Assembly (NCBI RefSeq): GCF_020873915.1
Contig: NZ_JAHWGP010000005.1
Span: 124,001-188,000 of the forward strand
Source: Streptomyces sp. DH5
Lineage (GTDB): Bacteria; Actinomycetota; Actinomycetes; Streptomycetales; Streptomycetaceae
Length of the DNA: 64,000 nucleotides
Reading direction: 5' to 3'
Shown: positions 8,595 to 15,506 of the stretch, one piece after another
How positions within the stretch are numbered: position 1 is the first letter of the stretch
How the letters are laid out: each line of letters begins with the position of its first letter
Notes under the pieces: model-generated
What the model saw: only the letters and a program-made list of their open reading frames with translations
What the model was told of the DNA's origin: nothing
Databases searched by the model: none
Position numbers and translations under genes: made by a program

Positions 8595-9881
8595 CTACTC
8601 CGTCACGTCGATCGCGTACCGGTTCGTCTCCACGCCCGCCGCGGTGATCACCTGGACATCCACCCGCCCCGGCTCCACCTCCGCCGGCACCGGCACCGTC
8701 AGCAGGGCGTCCGTGGGGTTGTCGAAGCCGCCGGTGACCGGGACCAGCGGTACGTGGACGTTCACCGCGCCCACGCGCACCACCATCCGTGACAGCCGGT
8801 CCGCCCCCTGCGCCCCCGCCGGCACGAACCCGGCGCCCCGGATCTCGATGTCGTCCCCGGTGCGGATCGGCGCGTCCAGATCGCCCGCCTCCCGTGCCCG
8901 CACGACCGACAGGATCACCGGACGACCACCCTCCGCGTACTTGCCCGCGAGATACGTCCCCGCCGACACCAGCACCACCACCGCGAGCCCCCACGGCAGA
9001 TCCGGCAACTGGTCCGGCCGCCGGGCCAGTCGCACCGCCGCGAACGCCAGCGCGACCCCGCTGATCACGACGTACTGGATGTCGGCGAAGCTCCCCCGCC
9101 CGGCGTCGTCGGTCAGCAGATCCGCCGCCCTGGGCCGGTGCGCCCGCACCTTCTGCAGCCGCTGCCCCTGCACGCGCAGCCCGACCACGCGCCGCACCAG
9201 CACGGCGATCCCGCAGACCACCGCCAGCACGGTCACGACACCCGCGCTACGGGCGAGTCCGAGCCCGTCGATCAGCGCGTCGCGCTCTCGGTGCCCGGAG
9301 GCGGCCGCCAGCCGCCCCACGAGAACGAGTACCGCGAACGCGACGAGCAGCACCCAGCAGGCGGCCACCGCACGGGACGTGGAGAGCCGGTTGTCCTCGC
9401 CGATCACCGGCGCCAGCGCACCACCGCGGGCCCGGTGGAACCACGATGCGGCGGTCAGCGCACCGGCGACGACGACCGCGGCCAGCAGCCCGGCGGTGCG
9501 CGCCGCGGTCCACCCCGAGCCGATCGCCGTGAGCGCCTGCCCGAGGAGCAGCAGCACCACGCCCGCCCAGACCACGGCCGCCGTCCACCGCCACAGCCGC
9601 GTCAGCCATGCCTCGCCCTCGGCCCGCCCCCGCGCGGCGACGGCTTCCGCGGCCTGGGTGAGCTCCTCCGACACCCACTGCCGGGAGGCGGACGCGGAGT
9701 GCGCCACCGCGGCCGGCACTCCTTGCCCGGCCGCGAACTCGTCCCGCTTCAGCAGGAACGCCGCCACCGCGCGCCGGTGCCCCGCACGCGCCCCGTGCGG
9801 GCAGTCCCCGCAGGTGCAGCCACCTTCGTGCGCGCCCGCGCCCGCGTCGGCGCCGCCCTGTCTCGCCTCCTGCACCGCCAC
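8595..9881 (-). CDS. Uncharacterised multi-helix membrane protein with Cys cluster and C-terminal IPT-like domain, about 428 aa
   Basis: The start is placed at a GTG (9881). The open frame continues upstream into the aldolase gene, but only as antisense-type low complexity. The N-terminus has a Cys cluster (CTCGDCPHG) that could bind a metal. It is followed by an amphipathic region and about seven membrane helices (about residues 100-290). The C-terminal 120 residues (VILSVV, GDDIEIRGAGFVP, VRVGAVNVHVPLVPV) resemble an IPT/TIG-like beta sandwich. No function recognised. A nearby GTG at 9875 is an alternative start. Confidence 0.72.
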   Translation of the reverse strand: MAVQEARQGGADAGAGAHEGGCTCGDCPHGARAGHRRAVAAFLLKRDEFAAGQGVPAAVAHSASASRQWVSEELTQAAEAVAARGRAEGEAWLTRLWRWTAAVVWAGVVLLLLGQALTAIGSGWTAARTAGLLAAVVVAGALTAASWFHRARGGALAPVIGEDNRLSTSRAVAACWVLLVAFAVLVLVGRLAAASGHRERDALIDGLGLARSAGVVTVLAVVCGIAVLVRRVVGLRVQGQRLQKVRAHRPRAADLLTDDAGRGSFADIQYVVISGVALAFAAVRLARRPDQLPDLPWGLAVVVLVSAGTYLAGKYAEGGRPVILSVVRAREAGDLDAPIRTGDDIEIRGAGFVPAGAQGADRLSRMVVRVGAVNVHVPLVPVTGGFDNPTDALLTVPVPAEVEPGRVDVQVITAAGVETNRYAIDVTE

Positions 9882-10027
9882 GCCCGAAACCCGCCTTCCC
9901 CGCCTTCGACACACACGACCCAAGTCCCTCGCGACGACAGCGAATTGTGCCCTACCGCACACCCTTCCCGTCCGGCAGGCCCGGTCGGTACGGGTGAACT
10001 TCGAAGTGGCAGGTTGACAGGGGCCGT

Positions 10028-10822
10028 CTAGCTCAGCAGATCCGGCTCGCTCCGGCTGATCTCCTGCCACATCGGCTGGTAGTTGATCCACGCCACGAGG
10101 TCCCCGCCGAGTTGCTCCCGCGTGGCGACCGCCTGCCGGTGGCCGATGAGGACGGGCCGGCCCGCCGCGCGGGCGGTGAGCTGCACCTGGCAGGACCGTT
10201 CCATGGTGATGAACCACCAGGCGGCCGCGTCGACGGAGTCCCCCACGGTGAGCAGCCCGTGGTTGCGCAGCACGAGTGCCTTGTGGGAACCGAGCACGCC
10301 GGCGATGCGCCGCCCTTCCTCGGCGTCGACGGTGACGCCGCTGTAGGCGTCGTAGAGGGCGTGGTCCTCGTAGAAGGCGCAGCTCTCCTGGGTGATGGGG
10401 TCGAGGAGGTCGCCGAGGGCGGCGAGGGCCCGCCCGTGCGCGGAGTGGCAGTGGGCGACGGCGACGACGTCGGGCCGGGCCGCGTGCACCTGGGCGTGCA
10501 CGGTGAAGGCGGCCTGGTTGACGTGGTGGCCGCCCTCGACGACCTGGCCGTCCTGGTTGACGAGGACGAGGTCGCTCACGGTGACGTGCCGGAACGGCAT
10601 CCCGAACGGGTTGACCCAGAAGCAGTCGCTGAACTCCGGGTCGCGTGCGGTGATGTGCCCCGAGACACCGTCCTCGTAGCCGAGCCGCCCGAAGAGCCGC
10701 AGCGCGCCCGCGAGCCGTTGCCTGCGGTGCCGGCGTTCGTCCTCGGCCGACGCGTGCATGGGCGGCATGGCGAAGCGCAGCTTGTCGGTGGGCAGTGGCA
10801 GGGGCGGCGTGGGCCCGTGCAT
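10028..10822 (-). CDS. Class II aldolase/adducin family protein, 264 aa
   Basis: Fold markers of the family are present: DGVSGHITARDP, then the zinc-ligand motif AHCHSAHG (about residue 120) and a third His in LRNHGLLTVG (about residue 190). Relatives are fuculose- and ribulose-phosphate aldolases or epimerases, and a large group of uncharacterised proteins. This one most resembles the latter, so the substrate is not predicted. Its length is typical. ATG is preceded by GGGAGG with seven-base spacing. It is divergent from the small flavin-type protein at 10985. Confidence 0.92.
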   Translation of the reverse strand: MHGPTPPLPLPTDKLRFAMPPMHASAEDERRHRRQRLAGALRLFGRLGYEDGVSGHITARDPEFSDCFWVNPFGMPFRHVTVSDLVLVNQDGQVVEGGHHVNQAAFTVHAQVHAARPDVVAVAHCHSAHGRALAALGDLLDPITQESCAFYEDHALYDAYSGVTVDAEEGRRIAGVLGSHKALVLRNHGLLTVGDSVDAAAWWFITMERSCQVQLTARAAGRPVLIGHRQAVATREQLGGDLVAWINYQPMWQEISRSEPDLLS

Positions 10823-10940
10823 GAGTCCTCCCGAGGGGGTGTGCGTACGGGGCGGAAGTTACCGGCGGGCCGCCCCGGACGACAGCTCTCTTCCGTAAAG
10901 ATGCGGTACGCGGCCGCTGCTCCGTCCGGAGGACGCCGCC

Positions 10941-10967
10941 GATACCCGACACAGGATGTCCGGTATC
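10941..10967. promoter_or_regulatory. Imperfect palindrome in the divergent promoter region, candidate operator
   Basis: Half-sites GATACCCGACA (10941-10951) and TGTCCGGTATC (10957-10967) are inverted around a 5-bp spacer, with 10 of 11 positions complementary. The site ends 17 bp before the ATG at 10985 and lies between divergent genes. It could bind a dimeric repressor or form an RNA hairpin. The regulator is unknown. Confidence 0.45.
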
Positions 10968-10984
10968 CCCGCCACACTCGGCCC

Positions 10985-11464
10985 ATGCACACGAACTGGG
11001 CAGCCTTCACCGCTGCGGAACCCGAACTGGCGAAGACCGTGGAGGAGCGCTTCGCCGCCTACACCCACCATGTCCTGGCGACCCTGCGCCGGGACGGTTC
11101 ACCGCGCACCACCGGCCTGGAGGTCCGCTTCCGGAACGGGGAGCTGTGGCTCGGCATGATGCCGGACTCGCTCAAAGCGCTGGATCTGCGCCGCGACCCG
11201 CGCTTCGCGCTCCAGGCGAATCCGGGCGAGGGCACCGGCATGGGCGGCGGCGACGTCCGTATCGGCGGCCGGGCGGTCGAGATCGCCGCCGGGGACGCCC
11301 GGGCGCGGGCCCGGTACGCCGAAGAGGCGGAACCGCCGGAGCCGTTCCACCTCTTCCGCACCGAGCTGACGGAGGTCGTACGGACCTGCGTCGAGGACGA
11401 GACGTATCTGGTCGTCCAGGTCTGGAGGCCCGGAGAGCCGGTGCGCACCCTCAGGCGGGCCTAG
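10985..11464 (+). CDS. Pyridoxamine-phosphate-oxidase/flavin-reductase-fold protein, 159 aa
   Basis: A split-barrel PNPOx-like fold is indicated by LATLRRDGSPRTTGLEVRF, followed by ELWLGMM and a run typical of F420/FMN-binding relatives (SLKALDLRRDPRFAL). The C-terminus has HLFRTELTEVV and YLVVQVWRPG. Members bind FMN, F420 or haem and reduce small molecules, or act as general redox proteins. The exact cofactor is not evident. The start at MHTNWAAF is the first plausible ATG after the divergent promoter region. Confidence 0.85.
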   Translation: MHTNWAAFTAAEPELAKTVEERFAAYTHHVLATLRRDGSPRTTGLEVRFRNGELWLGMMPDSLKALDLRRDPRFALQANPGEGTGMGGGDVRIGGRAVEIAAGDARARARYAEEAEPPEPFHLFRTELTEVVRTCVEDETYLVVQVWRPGEPVRTLRRA

Positions 11465-11473
11465 CCGCCGGGA

Positions 11474-13054
11474 CTACTCCCACTCGATGGTCCCCGGCGG
11501 CTTGGAGGTGACGTCGAGGACGACCCGGTTGACGTCCCGCACCTCGTTGGTGATGCGGGTGGAGATCTTGGCGAGGACGTCGTACGGCAGCCGGGACCAG
11601 TCGGCTGTCATGGCGTCCTCGCTGGAGACCGGGCGCAGCACGATCGGGTGGCCGTAGGTGCGGCCGTCGCCCTGGACGCCCACCGAACGCACGTCGGCCA
11701 GCAGGACCACCGGGCACTGCCAGATGTCCCGGTCGAGGCCGGCGGCGGTGAGCTCCTCACGGGCGATGGCGTCGGCCTCGCGGAGCAGGTCGAGCCGTTC
11801 CCTGGTGACCTCGCCGACGATGCGGATGCCGAGGCCGGGGCCGGGGAAGGGCTGGCGGTGGACGATCTCGTCCGGCAGGCCGAGTTCCTGGCCGACCATG
11901 CGGACCTCGTCCTTGAACAACTGGCGCAGCGGCTCGACCAGCCTGAACTCGAGGTCCTCGGGGAGGCCGCCCACGTTGTGGTGGGACTTGATGTTGGCGG
12001 TGCCGGTGCCGCCGCCGGACTCGACGACGTCCGGGTAGAGCGTGCCCTGGACGAGGAACTCCACGGCCGGGCCCTCGTCCGCGATGATCTCGGCCTGGGC
12101 CTGCTCGAAGACCCGGATGAACTCCCGGCCGATGATCTTCCGCTTCTCCTCGGGGTCGGAGACCCCGGCCAGCGCCTTCAGGAACCGGTCCTGGGCGTCC
12201 ACGACCTTCAACTGCACGCCGGTCGCGGCGACGAAGTCCTTCTCGACCTGCTCGGTCTCGCCCTTGCGCATCAGTCCGTGGTCGACGTACACGCAGGTCA
12301 GCTGGGAGCCGATGGCCTTCTGGACGAGGGCGGCGGCGACCGCGGAGTCCACGCCGCCGGACAGGCCGCAGATGGCGCGCTTGTCGCCGACCAGCTCGCG
12401 GATCGAGGCGACCTGCTCCTCGATGACGTTGCCCGTGGTCCAGTCCGGGCGGAGTCCCGCGCCCCGGTACAGGAAGTGCTCCAGCACCTGCTGTCCGTGC
12501 GTGGAGTGCATCACCTCGGGGTGGTACTGGACGCCGTAGAGCTTCTTCTCGTCGTTCTCGAAGGCGGCGACCGGGACGACGTCCGTGGAGGCCGTGACGG
12601 AGAAGCCCTCGGGGGCGGCGGAGCAGGCGTCGCCGTGCGACATCCACACGGCCTGCTCGTCCGGGGTGCCCTCGAAGAGGGTGGAGGAGCTCCGGGAGAC
12701 GTGCAGGCCCGTGCGGCCGTACTCACGGGCTCCGGTGTTGTCCACCTGGCCGCCCAGGCTCTGGGCCATGAGCTGGAAGCCGTAGCACATGCCGAAGACG
12801 GGGACGCCGGCTTCGAAGATCTCGCGGTCGAGGCGCGGGGCACCCTCCTCGTACACGGACGAGGGGCCGCCGGAGAGGATGATCGCCGCGGGGTTCCTGG
12901 CGAGCATCTCCGCGACCGGCATGGTGCTCGGCACGATCTCGCTGTAGACCCGCGCCTCGCGGACGCGACGGGCGATGAGCTGGGCGTACTGCGCGCCGAA
13001 GTCGACGACCAGGACGGTGTCGGGCGCGTTGGCAGCGGGAGACGCTGATGACAC
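11474..13054 (-). CDS. guaA: GMP synthase (glutamine-hydrolysing)
   Basis: Converts XMP to GMP using ATP and glutamine. An N-terminal class I glutamine amidotransferase domain (about residues 10-205) has the nucleophile Cys in FGMCYGFQL and the His/Glu pair in VQYHPEV. It is followed by the ATP-pyrophosphatase domain (P-loop [14 protein letters not shown] at about 235) and the C-terminal dimerisation domain (ending KPPGTIEWE). Length 526 aa is normal. Start is GTG with GGAAGG six bases upstream. Together with guaB at 35585 it completes GMP synthesis from IMP. It converges closely on the gene at 10985. Confidence 0.99.
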   Translation of the reverse strand: MSSASPAANAPDTVLVVDFGAQYAQLIARRVREARVYSEIVPSTMPVAEMLARNPAAIILSGGPSSVYEEGAPRLDREIFEAGVPVFGMCYGFQLMAQSLGGQVDNTGAREYGRTGLHVSRSSSTLFEGTPDEQAVWMSHGDACSAAPEGFSVTASTDVVPVAAFENDEKKLYGVQYHPEVMHSTHGQQVLEHFLYRGAGLRPDWTTGNVIEEQVASIRELVGDKRAICGLSGGVDSAVAAALVQKAIGSQLTCVYVDHGLMRKGETEQVEKDFVAATGVQLKVVDAQDRFLKALAGVSDPEEKRKIIGREFIRVFEQAQAEIIADEGPAVEFLVQGTLYPDVVESGGGTGTANIKSHHNVGGLPEDLEFRLVEPLRQLFKDEVRMVGQELGLPDEIVHRQPFPGPGLGIRIVGEVTRERLDLLREADAIAREELTAAGLDRDIWQCPVVLLADVRSVGVQGDGRTYGHPIVLRPVSSEDAMTADWSRLPYDVLAKISTRITNEVRDVNRVVLDVTSKPPGTIEWE

Positions 13055-13222
13055 GAGGTGCCTTCCGGCGGTGGGGCGGGGGTCTTGTGCCTCCCGAGTC
13101 TACCGAGGTGGCGGCGGGTCGTGCCCCGGGCCGCGAAGGGCGGCCGTCGGACGGGGCCGGGGCGGCGCCGGGGCCGGGAGCGCCGCACCGTCCGGTGCCC
13201 TCGTCTCACCATGCGGCCCGTG

Positions 13223-13251
13223 TTGGACAGTCGCGGCCCGCCGGGCATACT
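13223..13251 (+). promoter_or_regulatory. Candidate sigma-HrdB-type promoter of the leader peptide/chorismate mutase unit
   Basis: TTGGAC (13223-13228) and CATACT (13246-13251) are separated by exactly 17 bp, close to the TTGACA/TAGACT-type vegetative consensus. A start about seven bases after the -10 would fall on the A of the ATG at 13259, giving a leaderless transcript. This fits the absence of a Shine-Dalgarno sequence there. Confidence 0.6.
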
Positions 13252-13258
13252 TGGCCGC

Positions 13259-13330
13259 ATGCTCACGCACCAGACCTTCGTCTTTACCTATGGCACCCGG
13301 CCCGCCGGCTGCCATGGTCGTGCTGCTTGA
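13259..13330 (+). CDS. Putative Phe/Tyr leader peptide (23 aa) ahead of chorismate mutase
   Basis: The reading frame begins MLTHQTFVFTYGT and stops at TGA 13328-13330. Codons 7, 9 and 11 are Phe (TTC), Phe (TTT) and Tyr (TAT). TTT and TAT are rare in this genome type, and all three lie directly ahead of a GC hairpin (13292-13313, GGC..CCGG/CCGG..GCC). No Shine-Dalgarno is present; the promoter spacing predicts a leaderless mRNA. A terminator-like hairpin follows at 13353-13383, before the chorismate mutase gene. This is the layout of transcription attenuation by aromatic amino acids, as in E. coli pheA. I could not identify a convincing antiterminator helix by eye. Confidence 0.6.
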   Translation: MLTHQTFVFTYGTRPAGCHGRAA

Positions 13331-13352
13331 GCAACTGACAAGCGACTTCCCA

Positions 13353-13390
13353 GGCGCCCCGGGCCGACAAGGTCCGGGGCGCCTTGCGTT
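13353..13390 (+). terminator. Attenuator-type terminator upstream of chorismate mutase
   Basis: Arms GGCGCCCCGGGCC (13353-13365) and GGTCCGGGGCGCC (13371-13383) pair over 13 bp with one G-U and a GACAA loop. They are followed by TTGCGTTTCC, a weak T-rich tail. The hairpin lies 22 bp after the leader-peptide stop codon and about 70 bp before the chorismate mutase ATG. It is thus inside the transcribed unit, as expected of an attenuator. Confidence 0.65.
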
Positions 13391-13454
13391 TCCCGCGGAC
13401 CCTGTCGCTCCGGGGCACCTCCCCCGCCCGTCCACCTCACCGAGGAGCCCCGAC

Positions 13455-13766
13455 ATGACCGCCACCACGACCGAGCCGACCACCGCGGAGACGGCCGAGA
13501 AGACCGGCGCCCGCACCCCCGAGGCCGCGGAGCTGATCACCGGCGCACGCGAGCGGATCGACGCGCTCGACGACCGGATCATCGGTCTCGTGCAGGAACG
13601 GATGGCCGTGTCGGCCGTCATCCAGAAGGAGCGGATCGCCTCCGGCGGCCGGCGCGTGAACCTCTCCCGCGAGATGGAGATCCTCGCCGGCTACCGGGAC
13701 GCGCTGGGCAAGCCCGGCACCACGCTCGCGATGACCCTGCTGGAGCTGTGCCGGGGCAGGATCTGA
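13455..13766 (+). CDS. Chorismate mutase, AroQ class (monofunctional), 103 aa
   Basis: Converts chorismate to prephenate, the branch point to Phe and Tyr. The AroQ helical motifs are present: ARERIDALDDRIIGLVQERMAVS with the conserved Arg and Asp residues, IQKERIASGGRRVNLSRE, and a C-terminal helix ending LLELCRGRI. A Thr/Glu-rich N-terminal extension of about 25 residues precedes the domain. There is no signal peptide, so it is cytoplasmic. AGGAG lies seven bases before ATG. It sits behind the putative Phe/Tyr leader peptide and terminator, which fits feedback by its end products. Confidence 0.93.
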   Translation: MTATTTEPTTAETAEKTGARTPEAAELITGARERIDALDDRIIGLVQERMAVSAVIQKERIASGGRRVNLSREMEILAGYRDALGKPGTTLAMTLLELCRGRI

Positions 13767-14004
13767 ATCCGCGTTCCGGGGACACACGTACGCGCCGTCC
13801 CTCACCCGTGCGGCGCGTGACCCACTCCTCGTCCGCTTCGTTGGTACCGGTGTCCGTGCCGGCCAGGTACGGGCCCGAGAGCACCACGCGTGGCTCGCCG
13901 GAGCGATGTGGCGTACGGACCGGATCGTGCCGTACGCCGTGGGACCTCGCTCCGGACTGGTGACCGGGGCGGCAGGGGACAGCCACCCCGGTCACCCGAG
14001 AGAA

Positions 14005-14034
14005 GGCCGGCTCCGGGGACGCCCGGAGCCGGCC
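14005..14034. terminator. Perfect 13-bp stem-loop downstream of chorismate mutase
   Basis: GGCCGGCTCCGGG (14005-14017) pairs perfectly with CCCGGAGCCGGCC (14022-14034) across a 4-base loop. It is followed by GACGTGTTTC. The hairpin lies in the 497-bp gene-free interval 13767-14263 and probably ends the chorismate mutase transcript. The rest of that interval holds a small palindrome and presumably the promoter for the gene at 14264. Confidence 0.6.
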
Positions 14035-14108
14035 GACGTGTTTCACCGACCGGCGCGTCTCCCGGCCGGCACCTCCCCGGGCGGCGCGCGCCCCTCCCCG
14101 TGATCCAC

Positions 14109-14129
14109 CTCACATGAAAATCCTGTGAG
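14109..14129. promoter_or_regulatory. CTCACA-N9-TGTGAG palindrome upstream of the surface-protein gene
   Basis: Perfect 6-bp half-sites CTCACA (14109-14114) and TGTGAG (14124-14129) flank an AT-rich 9-bp spacer (TGAAAATCC). The site is 135 bp before the ATG at 14264, in DNA clearly more AT-rich than its surroundings. It looks like an operator or a promoter-proximal activator site; the binding protein is unknown. Confidence 0.35.
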
Positions 14130-14263
14130 ATCCGGGACAACCATTCACAGGCCTCGGTGATCAAACCCCCCGGAACCAAGGCCGCACCCGCGCCTCACAC
14201 GCGGAGGCCTCCGCATTCATCCGTGCCGCGACCGCGCGGCACACCGGACTTCCCGAGGTCTTC

Positions 14264-15379
14264 ATGAAGCTTCGCCGTGCCATGGCCGTAGCGGCCGCGA
14301 CGGCCGTCATAGCGCCGCTCGCCCTGCTCTCGGCTCCGGCAGCCTTCGCGACCGGCAGCGAGGAGACGCCGAGCACGTCGACGAGCTCTTCCGCCGAGAG
14401 CGACAACCCGGCAGAGGGTGGGGACACGTCCGCCGAGGGCGACAGCTCCACCGAAGGCGACAAGCCCGCCGAAGGCGACGGCAAGCCCGCCGAGGACGAC
14501 ACGGCGACGGAGGGCGACAAGCCCGCCGAAGGTGACACGTCCGCCGAGGGCGACAGCTCCACCGAAGGTGACAAGCCCGCCGAAGGCGACAAGCCCGCCG
14601 AGGGCGACGGCAAGCCCGCCGAGGGTGACAAGCCCGCCGAGGAGGAGCCGCCGGCGGACGACGAGGACACCGTCGAGCTCTGCCTCGACGAGGAGGGCAA
14701 CAGCACGGCCGAGCTCAGCTTCGAGCTGGAGAGCGGTCTCGCGGGCCTGCCCGAGACGGTCGTCGCCGGCAGCGGCTGGAAGGCGTTCTCGTTCAACGTC
14801 TCCAACCGCGGCGACGAGGAGATCAAGGACATCAAGCCGCTCATCGGCGTCGCGGCCGTCGGCTGGGACGACGAGGTGGACTACTCCGGCCAGATCACCG
14901 TCCAGGTGTTCGACAAGGCCACCAAGCAGTGGAAGACGCTGGCGGACGCCGCCGGTGAGGGCGGTACCTTCGCCGCGTTCTCCCTCGGTGCCGGCCAGTC
15001 GACGTCGTACCAGCTGCGGCTCAGCGTCTCCGGCAAGGTGCCGGACTCGCTCGGCCTCACCGGCGGCTTCGCCGAGTACGCGGACGCCGACGGCTGCTGG
15101 ATCGCCGACGACCAGAACGGCTGGATCTACTTCTTCGACATCCTGGCCGCCGGTACCGACGCCGGCACCGACGCCGGTAAGCCGAACGACGTCAAGCCGC
15201 AGACCGGCGTCAAGGTCGAGTTCGAGAAGGTGAAGGAGGTCAAGGTCACCGGCACCCTCGCCGAGACCGGCTCGAACTCCGCTCTGCCGATGATCGGCCT
15301 GGTCGGCGGCGCCGCCGTCGTCGCCGGTGCCGGCGCGGTGTTCGTGGTGCGCCGCCGCAAGGCCGGTGCCGAGGCGTAA
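14264..15379 (+). CDS. Sortase-anchored surface protein with acidic repeats and LAETG sorting signal, 371 aa
   Basis: The signal peptide spans residues 1-30 (MKLRRAMAVAAATAV...AAFAT). An acidic, low-complexity stalk of about 95 residues follows, built from EGDKPA/EGDTSA-type units. A folded domain (about residues 135-310; two Cys) comes next, with beta-rich text such as WKAFSFNVSNRGDEEI. The C-terminus has the sorting motif LAETG, a hydrophobic helix and RRRKAGAEA, as expected of class E sortase substrates in Streptomyces. It should be covalently attached to the cell wall. A 60-nt stretch at 14423 recurs almost identically 111 bp later (37 codons), so the stalk may vary in length. Function of the folded domain is unknown. 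Confidence 0.9.
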   Translation: MKLRRAMAVAAATAVIAPLALLSAPAAFATGSEETPSTSTSSSAESDNPAEGGDTSAEGDSSTEGDKPAEGDGKPAEDDTATEGDKPAEGDTSAEGDSSTEGDKPAEGDKPAEGDGKPAEGDKPAEEEPPADDEDTVELCLDEEGNSTAELSFELESGLAGLPETVVAGSGWKAFSFNVSNRGDEEIKDIKPLIGVAAVGWDDEVDYSGQITVQVFDKATKQWKTLADAAGEGGTFAAFSLGAGQSTSYQLRLSVSGKVPDSLGLTGGFAEYADADGCWIADDQNGWIYFFDILAAGTDAGTDAGKPNDVKPQTGVKVEFEKVKEVKVTGTLAETGSNSALPMIGLVGGAAVVAGAGAVFVVRRRKAGAEA

Positions 15380-15423
15380 CACCGCCTCGTCGCGCGATCC
15401 GCGCGGCACCACCCGGAACAAGG

Positions 15424-15470
15424 GAAGAGGACCTGAGCTCGGAGGGGGGCACAGGTCCTCTTCTCTTTTC
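15424..15470 (+). terminator. Rho-independent terminator after the surface-protein gene
   Basis: GAAGAGGACCTG (15424-15435) pairs perfectly with CAGGTCCTCTTC (15452-15463) and is followed by TCTTTTCCCC. It lies between the convergent genes at 14264 and 15507 and reads as an intrinsic terminator for the plus-strand gene. Confidence 0.75.
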
Positions 15471-15506
15471 CCCTTCTCGCCCGCGGCCGCCTCCCGGGGC
15501 CCGCGG

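Noticed and set aside
8595-10952. A 785-residue protein joining the membrane protein to sequence antisense-like to the aldolase
   Set aside because: The N-terminal 350 residues are Arg/Pro/His-rich and overlap the well-supported aldolase gene in another frame; the real gene starts near 9881.
13259-13330. A normal small gene rather than a leader peptide
   Set aside because: At 23 codons it has no domain, and its aromatic codons, leaderless start and following terminator fit a leader better; the alternative is still possible.
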